This document shows, one piece after another, positions 49,578 to 58,013 of a stretch of 64,000 nt of DNA. The translations under genes were made by a program, and so were the position numbers. Each line of letters begins with the position of its first letter. Within the stretch, counting starts at the first letter, position 1. Below the pieces are notes generated by a model. It saw nothing but the letters and a program-made list of their open reading frames with translations, made no database searches and was not told where the DNA came from. Source of the DNA: Ruegeria pomeroyi (GTDB lineage: Bacteria; Pseudomonadota; Alphaproteobacteria; Rhodobacterales; Rhodobacteraceae). Location of the stretch: positions 62,001 through 126,000 of the forward strand of contig NZ_JAGQAG010000003.1 of the NCBI RefSeq assembly GCF_021405525.1. The letters are read 5' to 3'.

Positions 49578-51746
49578 TCACTCCGCGGCCATCATCGACG
49601 CATCATCACCCGGCAGGTCAGCGGTGAGGAAGGCGGGCAGATCGACATCCTCGGACAACTCGGTGTCGGGAACGTCACCAGACGCCCCCTGCCCTTCTTC
49701 ACCTTCGAGTGCCGCCAGATCGTGACGGCGAAGCACCTCCGGCAACCAGCCGCTGCCCTTCAGAAGGCGCTCGGCCTCGGTCGCCATCTCGGCCTTCTTC
49801 AGGTGATCGAGGAGCTGCGCCGTCCCCTCCCCTTTTGCCTCGCGCACGGCTTCAAGGATCCGGGCCTTGGGCACGCGGTTCAGGTAGGTATCGGCCGTCG
49901 GCTCCCAGCCAGCCTCGACCATATCGAGATCGACTGCCTGTGCAAGCAAGTCGGCCTGCGCCATCCGTCGGGTCAGACCACTGGCGGAGATACCGGCACC
50001 GTAGGGGTTCACCTTCTCGTGGAGCGCGTTGATCCCGAAGCTAAGGCAATGCGCGAGCAAGGACAGCCGGCTCACCTGATCGAGGGAGGTCAGGTATTCC
50101 CAGAGAGCGGCATCGTCGCCAAGCGGAAGGTCGGCCTCCCACTCCGCGTGGCGATCGTCCACCAGCTTGGCAACCACGCTGTCCTTCAGATCGCTGGCCT
50201 GCGCCGACATGTAGACGTGACGCACCGATGCCTCGCAGCACCCGCCTGAAGCGCTCGACATCCGGAAAGTGTCGTTGACGAGCTTCAGGAGCAGCAGCGT
50301 CAGCGCGATGTCGGGAGAACGCCCGACAGCTTCGCGCAATGCCAAGGTGCGGTACGCCGTCAGCTCCATGACCAGCCGCTCGGGCAAGGGCTTCAAGGCA
50401 CCATCGTCTTCTTCGTCCGACAGACCCGCCCCGAGCGCTTGACCAGCAGAGGTGATCACCGTGCCATGGCCGATACCATCCACGTTGCTCGTCGCCGAAA
50501 GCTCAGCGCCCTGCCTGTCTGCCGCCTGTTCACCGCTGTGGACGTCGGCCTCTGTCCGAGGTTCATCCTCCGGCCGCACAAAGCCCCGATAGACGGAAAG
50601 CTCGCCAGAGCGATCAAGCGTCACAAAGGCCCCTGCCCGCGCGATCTCCTCCGCGTCGAAGATCAGCGGCCGCGTCTCGAGCTTCTCCATCGCGACTTCG
50701 AGTTCGCCAAGGCGGGCGTCGGTCTCTTCAGGGAATTCGTCCTGGCCCTCGTACTCCTCTTCGAACGCCCGGTATTCGGCGAGCAGCTTGGCATGGGCCG
50801 CGCCTTCGTCATCCGACATCGGCGCCGGATTACCGTTGAGCCGTCGCAGGCCGTGGCTGTAGCCATAGGGCAGGTCGAGCGAGACCTCGATCCATTTCCA
50901 ACCTTCGGTCGCGATGGCTTCGGCTTCAGCCTGAAGCTTCTCGCTGACCAGGCGATCGAGCAGGGCAGGGTCTTCCAGCCATCCGCCGTCGTCGCCCTGG
51001 AAGAGGTCGTGCAACATGGTGCCGCCCGCCGCCTCGTAGGCCTCGACGCCGACAAAGACGGCGCGCCGGTCAGAGGCCCGCACGGAGGTTTCCGTCAGCA
51101 TGCGCCGGATCTGATAGGGCTCCTTGTTCCAGGACGACTTGATCGCCTCCCAGACCTGAATCTGACGCTCGTGGTCCGGATTGACCGTGAAGGCCATCAG
51201 CTGCTCCAGCGTCATTTCATCCTCGACATAGAGCTCAAGCAGGGCAGGGGCCACGGCGGCGAGTTTCAGGCGCTGTTTGACCACCTGCGGCGTGACGAAG
51301 AAAGCGGCCGCGATCTCTTCATCGCCCTGACCATTCTCCCGAAGCGCCACGAAGGCGCGGAACTGATCGAGCGGATGCAAGGCAGCGCGCTGCATGTTCT
51401 CAGCGAGCGAGTCGTCTTCGGCGAGGATCGTGGACTTGGCATCCCGCACGATGCAGGGAATGGGCGTCGTCTTGGCCAAGCGTTTCTGCTTCACTAGTAG
51501 TGAAAGGGCTTGGAAGCGCCGACCGCCAGCGGGGATTTCGAACTTACCGGTCTCGGACCCGTCATCCGCCAGAACGGGCCGAACGCTCAGGCTCTGCAGC
51601 AACCCGCGGCGGGCGATGTCTTCGGCCAGTTCCTCGACCGAAATGCCAGCCTTGATGCGCCGGACGTTGGACTGGCTCAGCACGAGCTTGTCGAAGGGAA
51701 TGTCCCGGGACGGGGACAGGGTGACTTTCTGGGCAGATTTCGCCAT
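49578..51746 (-). CDS. large ParB/Srx-fold DNA-binding protein
   Basis: A 722-residue ParB-like protein. The N-terminal 130 residues are the ParB/Srx domain (DIPFDKLVLSQSNVRR, ELAEDIARRGLLQSLSVRPV, EIPAGGRRFQAL, SLAENMQRAALHPLDQFRAF), then a KorB-like helix-turn-helix (DEEIAAAFFVTPQVVKQRLK). The remaining 500 residues are specific to the plasmid-borne ParB-like group. It is separate from the RepB partition protein and not paired with a ParA, so it is more likely a regulator or CTP-dependent DNA-binding protein of the conjugative genes. The start at 51746 follows a leader hairpin. Confidence 0.85.
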   Translation of the reverse strand: MAKSAQKVTLSPSRDIPFDKLVLSQSNVRRIKAGISVEELAEDIARRGLLQSLSVRPVLADDGSETGKFEIPAGGRRFQALSLLVKQKRLAKTTPIPCIVRDAKSTILAEDDSLAENMQRAALHPLDQFRAFVALRENGQGDEEIAAAFFVTPQVVKQRLKLAAVAPALLELYVEDEMTLEQLMAFTVNPDHERQIQVWEAIKSSWNKEPYQIRRMLTETSVRASDRRAVFVGVEAYEAAGGTMLHDLFQGDDGGWLEDPALLDRLVSEKLQAEAEAIATEGWKWIEVSLDLPYGYSHGLRRLNGNPAPMSDDEGAAHAKLLAEYRAFEEEYEGQDEFPEETDARLGELEVAMEKLETRPLIFDAEEIARAGAFVTLDRSGELSVYRGFVRPEDEPRTEADVHSGEQAADRQGAELSATSNVDGIGHGTVITSAGQALGAGLSDEEDDGALKPLPERLVMELTAYRTLALREAVGRSPDIALTLLLLKLVNDTFRMSSASGGCCEASVRHVYMSAQASDLKDSVVAKLVDDRHAEWEADLPLGDDAALWEYLTSLDQVSRLSLLAHCLSFGINALHEKVNPYGAGISASGLTRRMAQADLLAQAVDLDMVEAGWEPTADTYLNRVPKARILEAVREAKGEGTAQLLDHLKKAEMATEAERLLKGSGWLPEVLRRHDLAALEGEEGQGASGDVPDTELSEDVDLPAFLTADLPGDDASMMAAE

Positions 51747-51760
51747 CTGATCTTCTCCAC

Positions 51761-51801
51761 GACGGGCGCCGGAAGCCACTCTCCCGATCTCACTTCCCGT
51801 C
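51761..51801 (-). promoter_or_regulatory. structured leader of the ParB-like gene
   Basis: Outer stem GACGGG/CCCGTC and inner GGGAG/CTTCC around AGTGG on the minus strand, 15 bases before the ATG. It is nearly identical to the DUF932 leader. Confidence 0.55.
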
Positions 51802-51857
51802 ACCCCTCAAACCAACAAACCTTTCCCTCTCTTATTCTGACGCTCCCGAGACAGGAC

Positions 51858-51873
51858 CTTAACAGCTGTTAAG
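51858..51873. promoter_or_regulatory. 16-bp palindrome, parS-like (copy 1)
   Basis: CTTAACAGCTGTTAAG is a perfect palindrome. It matches the repABC partition-site consensus GTTNNNNGCNNNNAAC except for the outermost base pair, and an identical copy lies 42 bases away at the repC stop. Confidence 0.6.
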
Positions 51874-51915
51874 TCGTCAGTTCCGATGGCGCGGAACAGT
51901 ACGCAGTCTCTCAAC

Positions 51916-51931
51916 CTTAACAGCTGTTAAG
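51916..51931. promoter_or_regulatory. 16-bp palindrome, parS-like (copy 2)
   Basis: Identical to the copy at 51858-51873 (CTTAACAGCTGTTAAG). It overlaps the repC stop codon at 51927-51929, downstream of repC as seen for parS in some repABC plasmids. Confidence 0.6.
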
Positions 51932-53138
51932 CTGCAGATCGTCGCCCAATCAATGCCATGACCATCGGCCCACAGGAAAACTCACCGGCCGCAGCTTTGG
52001 CAGTTAGAGCTCGCAAGTATCCACCAGGCGATCTGATGTCCTCAAAGCGTTCCAGCATGGCAGCAACGACGATCGACGCTTGCTCCGGACCCATGAACCG
52101 CTGAGCTTCTTCCCATGCAGACGCACTGATCCCCATAGCTGGCCGCACATGGCATGCCGCGTCAAAAAGCTGATGCCAATGTCGGATTTCGCCTTGGTAG
52201 AAGGTCTTGAGCGAGGGACATGCCGCGATCACCAGGTGCAGCGGGATCTTTGGCAGGTGTCTTGTGTCCTGTTCATCGACGTCAGCCACGGGCTCATCCC
52301 TGTCCACATCTGGCACGCCGGCCGCCGCCCCGCTTTTTTCTAAAGCAGGTTCAAGATCTATAGATTCTTTATTTGAACTATGATGGTGGCGCTCAGATCG
52401 GGCATCATTGGTGTTCATTCCTTCTGTTTCAGAGCCATCAATGATGTTGCGTGCCTGGTCGAGGAGAGCTTCAAGATCGGCTCGATAGGCCACGAGGTCC
52501 TCAATTGAAAGCTTGCGGCGAAGCGCGCGCGCTGTGAGGATAGCCTTGTCACGAAGCTGGTCCCAGATGCCGAGGCCTGGCTGCATCTCGCCTCCGAACT
52601 CCGCGAGAGCCGCGAGATCACGCCGCATGAGGCTTACAACCTCTCTCAGACGCCTGACGCGCTCCTCAGCCTCACGTACGGCCTCTGCGGCCCGTGCTAT
52701 CTCCTCGGACTGGCAGTAGAGCGGGGAAAGATCGAAGCCAAAGGCGACGCGCTCTTCGCCGTGCTTGCGGACGTAGCGCTTTCCATTGGGGCTATCACGC
52801 CGCTGGAGCAAACCAGCATCGACAAGACGCGCGAGGTGACGACGCATCGTGGAGCAGGGCATACCATTCAGGCGCTCACAGATCGCCTTGTTCGAGGGGA
52901 AGACTACCATCTCGGCGTTCCCGCCAAGTGCATCGTCTGGAAAGAAGCTGAGGAGCCCCTGCAAAACAGTCAAATCACGTTCTGACACGCCAAAGGCCGC
53001 TTGCGCCTTGGAGAGCTCGCGCAGGAGTTCCCACTTGTTGACGGGTCTGCCCGGAACAGATGCCTCGGGGCGCTCGATCACGCGCAGATGGGCGTGCGAG
53101 ATCGGCCGCATAAACGGCGAAATCGGTGTGTACTCCAT
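51927..53138 (-). CDS. repC: replication initiator RepC
   Basis: A 403-residue initiator of repABC plasmids. Typical segments are LLRELSKAQAAFGVSERDLT, VLQGLLSFFPDDALGG, VVFPSNKAICERLNGMPCST with MRRHLARLVDAGLLQRRDSP (winged helix), and a C-terminal MGPEQASIVVAAMLERFEDI, RSPGGYLRALTAKAAAGEFS. I use the ATG at 53138; a GTG at 53150 is possible. The origin usually lies within repC. Its synthesis should be limited by the counter-transcribed RNA encoded in the gap to repB. Downstream are two parS-like sites. Confidence 0.92.
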   Translation of the reverse strand: MEYTPISPFMRPISHAHLRVIERPEASVPGRPVNKWELLRELSKAQAAFGVSERDLTVLQGLLSFFPDDALGGNAEMVVFPSNKAICERLNGMPCSTMRRHLARLVDAGLLQRRDSPNGKRYVRKHGEERVAFGFDLSPLYCQSEEIARAAEAVREAEERVRRLREVVSLMRRDLAALAEFGGEMQPGLGIWDQLRDKAILTARALRRKLSIEDLVAYRADLEALLDQARNIIDGSETEGMNTNDARSERHHHSSNKESIDLEPALEKSGAAAGVPDVDRDEPVADVDEQDTRHLPKIPLHLVIAACPSLKTFYQGEIRHWHQLFDAACHVRPAMGISASAWEEAQRFMGPEQASIVVAAMLERFEDIRSPGGYLRALTAKAAAGEFSCGPMVMALIGRRSAA

Positions 53139-53223
53139 GAAAACATTCACGAAGGCAAAATTTCTGCGGCCCGCGAATCGCTTTGCGCTTGCGGGGTAGG
53201 GGCCAGAACGCTACATTCAGAAG

Positions 53224-53316
53224 TGCGAAAACTGAGATTTTGTAGCGGGCTGATCCCGGTGCGAAACCTTACAAAGGTCTCGTGAAGCTAGCTTCTCGGG
53301 GCCTTTTTCTTTTTTG
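53224..53316 (+). ncRNA. counter-transcribed RNA controlling repC
   Basis: The repB-repC gap shows a promoter on the opposite strand, TTGCGG (53189-53194), 17 bases, TACATT (53212-53217), and a strong terminator at about 53276-53303 (12-13-bp stem around TA, then TTTTTCTTTTTT). This gives an RNA of about 90 nt antisense to the repC leader, the position and size of the incompatibility ctRNA of repABC plasmids. Ends are estimated. Confidence 0.6.
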
Positions 53317-53352
53317 CCTGTATCGTGCCTCCTTCTTGTTGGTTGCTCTTCC

Positions 53353-54282
53353 TCAGTCTTCTGAACGCTTCCAGCGCTCATGAAGCTCGGTAATCAGCTT
53401 TGAGGCATTGCCCTCCAACCAGCTGACAAATTCAGGTTCATCCGTAGTCAGATCGAGTTTTAGCTGCTTGCCTTGGCGACCGGTCCTGACTGTCGCAGCT
53501 CCGACACCGGGGATCGCCAAAGCAGGCGCGCCCTTGCGAGACGGACTTGCTTTCCTCTCCGCGCTCTTCGCAGCTTCCAGAACTGCGAGAAACGCACGAT
53601 CAGAAACCTCATCGACCGAGCCGGAACTTTCGGACTTAGCTGTATGAGCTGCGGCTTGCAGTTGGTCTCGATCACCGTCGTAGGCACCCAAGGCCTTTTT
53701 GAGTTCTTCCCATCTTGGGCGACCAATCCCAGGAGCTGCACCAATTGCCTGGATGAGTTCCTCGCCGACTGTCCGAACGACACTCAAGAGTTGTGAAACC
53801 CCAGCTTCGTGGAGGTTAAGGACTTCGGCGACACCTCGATTGGTGCGCTCAGCCCCTTCCAAATGGTCACCGTCCAGAAGCGCCGTTGCAACAAGCGCGC
53901 GTTCAATAAAGCTCAGATCACGACGCTCTTGGTTCTCGAGAAGCTGATCTCGAAGCGCTTGATCACCCTCAACTTCCGTGACGATGGCTCGAACTTTGAT
54001 ACCGAGTTCGCGACATGCTTCTAGGCGCCTGCGGCCATAGATCAGGTTGTAGCGATCGCCTTCCAGTGGGCGGACCAAGACAGGCACACGCTGACCGTTC
54101 TTGGCGATAGAGTTCTTCAGGCCCTCAACTTCAATCTGAAGCCTGTCATCCAACCGTCCTTCGGTAACAATCTGCGCCGGATCGATCTCAAATACACCGC
54201 CACGCAGTCGGCGTCCTTCAAGAGCGTCAGGAGCGTTGCGAAGGGTCTGCAGCGGCAGGCCAAGTTTAGGCTTTCTTGCCAT
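53353..54282 (-). CDS. repB: partition protein RepB (ParB type)
   Basis: A 309-residue centromere-binding protein: ParB domain with YNLIYGRRRLEACRELGIKV and DQLLENQERRDLSFIERALV, helix-turn-helix (GVAEVLNLHEAGVSQLLSVV), and a C-terminal dimerisation part. The start at 54282 overlaps repA by 17 bases. It should act on the CTTAACAGCTGTTAAG sites. Confidence 0.92.
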   Translation of the reverse strand: MARKPKLGLPLQTLRNAPDALEGRRLRGGVFEIDPAQIVTEGRLDDRLQIEVEGLKNSIAKNGQRVPVLVRPLEGDRYNLIYGRRRLEACRELGIKVRAIVTEVEGDQALRDQLLENQERRDLSFIERALVATALLDGDHLEGAERTNRGVAEVLNLHEAGVSQLLSVVRTVGEELIQAIGAAPGIGRPRWEELKKALGAYDGDRDQLQAAAHTAKSESSGSVDEVSDRAFLAVLEAAKSAERKASPSRKGAPALAIPGVGAATVRTGRQGKQLKLDLTTDEPEFVSWLEGNASKLITELHERWKRSED

Positions 54283-55459
54283 TCCGCCCCCATGTGTTCT
54301 GGATGATTTCAGCGATCTCATCGTTCACTGCGTTCATGGATTCGATCGCACGATCAAACGTCTGACGCGTGAAGTCCTTCTTGTCAGCTTCGTAGAGCGT
54401 TTGCTTGGTCAAGCCGGCATCAGAAATTGCGGTCGATTCAACCATGTGATTGGTCAGGACCGACCTCCCGAACAGCCCGCGAATGAAAGCGATGACTTCG
54501 GTTTGTGGCGCGTCGCCGACTTTGTATCGCGTTGGCAAAAAGCGCAGCCAATCGAAGCGCAGATTTGCGCCTGCATCCCTGATCACTCCCAGGAGATCCG
54601 CAGTCATTCGCAGGAATTGGGACATCGACATGAGGTCAAGCATCTGCGGGTGAACCGTCACGAGTACACCCGAGGACGCGGAAAGTGCTGACATCGTCAA
54701 GAAACCAAGCTGCGGCGGGCAGTCGATCACAACAACGTCGTAGTTTGCTTCAACACTATCGAGAGCATCATGAACTCTCGCAAAGAACGCCTTCGCTCCT
54801 CCTCGCTGGATAGCAGCAGGCGTCTCGTGCTCGAACTCCATGAGTTCAAGGTTGCCCGGGATGAGATCAAGGCCGCGGATGTAGGTCTTGCGGATCACTT
54901 CGCCGATCGGAACCGGATCGTCATAGCGAACTGCATCATAGAGGGTTCCGCCCTCCATAAGGTCGAGTTCCGGCTGGATTCCATGAAGAGCTGAAAGGGA
55001 TGCTTGAGGGTCGAGATCGATCGCAAGAACCCTGTACCCCTTAAGCGCCAAGCGTTGAGCGAGGTGAGCAGACGTCGTCGTTTTGCCGGACCCGCCCTTG
55101 AAGTTCACCACTGAAACGACTTGAAGCTCGTCACCGTCGCGACGCCCAGGCACGTAAGTTCCAGACTTTTTTGCGTTTCCTTCAAGCGTCTGCCGGATTT
55201 CCCAGATATCGTCGAGCGTATAGCGACGATGACTTCCAGCCGTCGTCTCAACGTCAACGATCTTTCCTTCTCGATGAAGCTTCCGAAGATAGGTATGGTC
55301 GACGCCAAGGAGCTCAGCAGCTTCGCCGCTAGTCAAAGTGCGCATCACCTTCTTTGCATCCGGAGGGAAGTGTGCGGCGCGCTGAGCATGCAGGTTCGAC
55401 GCGAGAAGTTCCGCGTAGTGCCCGATGGCGATGTCTAGATCCTGCTCTACTTCGCTCAT
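54266..55459 (-). CDS. repA: partition ATPase RepA (ParA type)
   Basis: A 397-residue ParA-family ATPase of repABC replicons. N-terminal MerR-like helix (SGEAAELLGVDHTYLRKLHR), Walker A KGGSGKTTTSAHLA, DLDPQASLSALHG, Walker B VVIDCPPQLGFLTMSALSA. It partitions the plasmid and represses the repABC promoter with RepB. The promoter should lie in the 134 bases up to the resolvase gene stop. Confidence 0.93.
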   Translation of the reverse strand: MSEVEQDLDIAIGHYAELLASNLHAQRAAHFPPDAKKVMRTLTSGEAAELLGVDHTYLRKLHREGKIVDVETTAGSHRRYTLDDIWEIRQTLEGNAKKSGTYVPGRRDGDELQVVSVVNFKGGSGKTTTSAHLAQRLALKGYRVLAIDLDPQASLSALHGIQPELDLMEGGTLYDAVRYDDPVPIGEVIRKTYIRGLDLIPGNLELMEFEHETPAAIQRGGAKAFFARVHDALDSVEANYDVVVIDCPPQLGFLTMSALSASSGVLVTVHPQMLDLMSMSQFLRMTADLLGVIRDAGANLRFDWLRFLPTRYKVGDAPQTEVIAFIRGLFGRSVLTNHMVESTAISDAGLTKQTLYEADKKDFTRQTFDRAIESMNAVNDEIAEIIQNTWGRNGKKA

Positions 55460-55593
55460 GTCTACCCCGATCCGTGGGCGCGTTTTTTATGTGACCGCGC
55501 GTTATTTTTCGAGACTATTGCCCGACCAACCAGATTCGTGCAAGCACTTTCTAGATTTAGTGGAAATCGGTTAGGCCAACACAAGTGTGATCC

Positions 55594-56475
55594 TCAGAGG
55601 AGCCCCAGCTTTTCAGCACGCTCCAGCAGCATTCTGACTGAGGAAGGCTGCCAGCTGGTGCGACCGCGAGGGGTGCGCTCACGCATGGATTCCAGTCGGT
55701 CGCAGATTGCCTGCAAGGTGATCTCGGGGTCAGCACCTTTGATTGCGGCGACAATCGCAGGCAGGCGATCGTCGGTTTCGCGACGTCCAGCGCGTCCAAG
55801 CACTTCAGCAGGCAGGAATCCGTCCGCCACGTATGCCTTCACGGCGCGAAGCAAGCGGCTTTGCGTCCAGCGCCGATCATGGGGCAGGGGGCCATTGATG
55901 ATCCGCAGGACGTCTTCCCAAGCCAGATCGGGGCGCAAACGGCGCACATGGGGCACCCAATCCTGCGCAGTTTCGTTCAAGCGCTCCATGTAGCCGTCCT
56001 GTCGCGCCAGCCGCACCTTGCGCAGCGCTTCAGGGTCCTTGGCGCGAAGACCTGGGTTGCCGCCGACGCGGCCCTTTGAGCGTGCCGAGGCAAGTCCGGC
56101 TTTGGTACGCTCGCGGATCAGAGCGCGTTCGAACTCAGCCGCAGCGCCCAGAACCTGCAACGTGAACTTGCCCTGGGGCGAGGCAGTGTCGATCGGGTCC
56201 TGGAGCGAGCGGAAGAACGCCCCCTTGCCCTCCAGTTTTTCGATCACCTCAAGTAGGTGCGACAAAGACCGCGCAAGCCGGTCGATCCGCACGACGACCA
56301 GCGTGTCGCCCTTGCCAATCCGCTCCAGCACACGTGCAAGCACGGGCCGCGCGCGATTGCCGCCCGAGGCGTGCTCTTCAAAGATCTCGGTGCATCCCGC
56401 AGACTGCAGTGCTTCAGACTGGGGCAGGGGGGTCTGATCCTCGGTGGAGACGCGCGCATAGCCAATCAGGGGCAT
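55594..56475 (-). CDS. serine recombinase (resolvase type) with C-terminal extension
   Basis: A 293-residue serine recombinase. Catalytic domain: IGYARVSTEDQ with Ser9, DTLVVVRIDRLARSLSHLLE, AEFERALIRERTKAGLASAR and GRVGGNPGLRAKDPEALRKV. Beyond residue 160 the DNA-binding part is longer than in Tn3 resolvase (VRRLRPDLAWEDVLRIINGP, LLRAVKAYVADGFL, then a third helical region). It may resolve plasmid multimers or belong to a transposon. The chosen ATG at 56475 gives the standard N-terminus. Confidence 0.85.
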   Translation of the reverse strand: MPLIGYARVSTEDQTPLPQSEALQSAGCTEIFEEHASGGNRARPVLARVLERIGKGDTLVVVRIDRLARSLSHLLEVIEKLEGKGAFFRSLQDPIDTASPQGKFTLQVLGAAAEFERALIRERTKAGLASARSKGRVGGNPGLRAKDPEALRKVRLARQDGYMERLNETAQDWVPHVRRLRPDLAWEDVLRIINGPLPHDRRWTQSRLLRAVKAYVADGFLPAEVLGRAGRRETDDRLPAIVAAIKGADPEITLQAICDRLESMRERTPRGRTSWQPSSVRMLLERAEKLGLL

Positions 56476-56484
56476 GAAACTGGG

Positions 56485-56560
56485 CCGTTTGCAATTTAAT
56501 ATATCGCCAATAAACGACCGTTTGTAAACGAATGCAAGTAAGTGCTCTCTCGTCGTGCTC
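56485..56560. promoter_or_regulatory. possible res site and promoter of the resolvase
   Basis: Directly upstream of the resolvase, CCGTTTGCAA and CCGTTTGTAA form an imperfect direct repeat, and GCCGTTT/AAACGAC an inverted one around an AT-rich core. This is the arrangement expected for resolvase subsites. Confidence 0.35.
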
Positions 56561-56701
56561 GTCCAAAAACCCTTGGTTTCCTTGCGCTGAGCGCGATCTG
56601 AGAGGTTCCACCGGCAGTCGCGCGCGCATACTATATAAAGAGCAAAGGCAACCGCCACAAAATCACTTGGGTAATGTGCAAAAGAACAGTATTTTGCACA
56701 T

Positions 56702-57768
56702 ATGAAGCCCCAAGCATCCGCTTTGACAGATAATTTCGATGACCCCCTCATCACCATCGAGGAGGATGAAGAAGCTCACGAAGAGGATCTCTGGTTTCTG
56801 CCGGGACCACTCGATGAAGAACCAGATGATTTACCTCCCGGGCCACGGGCAGAACCGCCAGACACTGCTGTCATCGATGACTGGCAAAGGCAGAAGGCGT
56901 TCACGCTGCGCGACTGGCAAAGGTGGCTGGACGCTTAGGAGCTCTGGATGATCGGCTGCTGCGTGGCCCGGAAGGCTGGCGGCATCGCCTCGCTTTGATC
57001 GAGGCAGCGAACCTCAGCTGGTTCTCAGGGGATCGGGTGAGTTCTGATCGTCTGGCGCTCTGGATATCGATGCGGCTCTCGGGCGCACAGGATGACCCAA
57101 ATGCCCTTGCAAGAGTTGGATGGGCTGTTCGGCGCCTGACAGGCGGTCCCGGACCAAAGGCTGATTTGGCCGCCTTCCTGGATCGCCGCGATCCCGAGAA
57201 CATTGAAGACAGCGCTGAGCGTTTCGAAGATCGCGCGGGCGGATGGTTGGACGTAATGGCCGCCGCTGCCGAACTCCACCCAATCACGCGGGCTTGCATG
57301 GGCTTTCATCTCTGGAGCCTGGCGGGCCTCGGACAGCACGGCGACCAGATCGAAGCCGCCGTCACCGCGTCCAGGATCGCGGCCAGCGACGGAAGCGGCG
57401 CCATCTTCGCACCGCTAGCTATGGGCGGGGCAGGGGGGCTGCGTGTCTCGGGCTTGCCACCCGAACGCTTGACCCGCTGGTTGGATGGGATGAACAGCGC
57501 AATTCTAACGGCGATGCGGCATCTAGACGATGCCGAGACATGGAGTGCTCGGGCGGAAGGAGTCATGTCTCAGCTTTCGGGGCGAACTCCGGCGGCTCTT
57601 CGTTCGGCGTTGACAGAATGGCCTTTGGTGTCAGCCCCGATGGCGGAGGCATTAACAGGCGCAAGTCGCGCGGCGGTTCAAAGGAACCTCGCCTGGATGG
57701 AAGAGAGAGGCCTGATCCGAGAAGTGACGCAACAAGGACGATTCAGGATGTGGCGGATCAAGGACTAG
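56702..57768 (+). pseudogene. frameshifted wHTH-type hypothetical gene
   Basis: Two overlapping frames (56702-56938 and 56923-57768) appear to be one broken gene. The first encodes an acidic start (EEDEEAHEEDLWFLPGPLDE) ending RDWQRWLDA; the second begins at a GTG with AGRLGALDDRLLRGPEGWRH and runs to a C-terminal winged helix (APMAEALTGASRAAVQRNLA, RGLIREVTQQGRFRMW). The word GACTGGCAAAGG occurs twice, 33 bases apart (56879 and 56912), at the break. A one-base shift there would join them to about 345 residues. It could also be two coupled genes. I do not recognise the family. Confidence 0.5.
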
Positions 57769-57877
57769 ACCGTTGTGATCAGATCCAGCGACAGGGACCT
57801 TCTCGGTTCATTGAGGGAGGAGCGCTTATCGCCAATGCTTACGTTCATCGATGTCGCCAAAGGGTGGTGTCGCGTAG

Positions 57878-57983
57878 CCCTTAATTGTGAGATGAGAAAT
57901 CCAACGAAATCAACAGCTGTGCTTTGCCCTTAAATATGAGATTTTGCCTTTAATTCCGATATTTTTGCTCTTAAACCTGAGAC
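57878..57983 (+). repeat. left-end transposase binding repeats
   Basis: Four 16-bp copies at 57878-57893, 57927-57942, 57947-57962 and 57968-57983, for example CCCTTAATTGTGAGAT and CCCTTAAATATGAGAT. The last three are spaced by 20-21 bp, about two helical turns, as expected for TnsB/TniA-type sites. Confidence 0.7.
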
Positions 57984-58013
57984 AGGGTTCACAGACATTT
58001 GCGGCAAATATCG

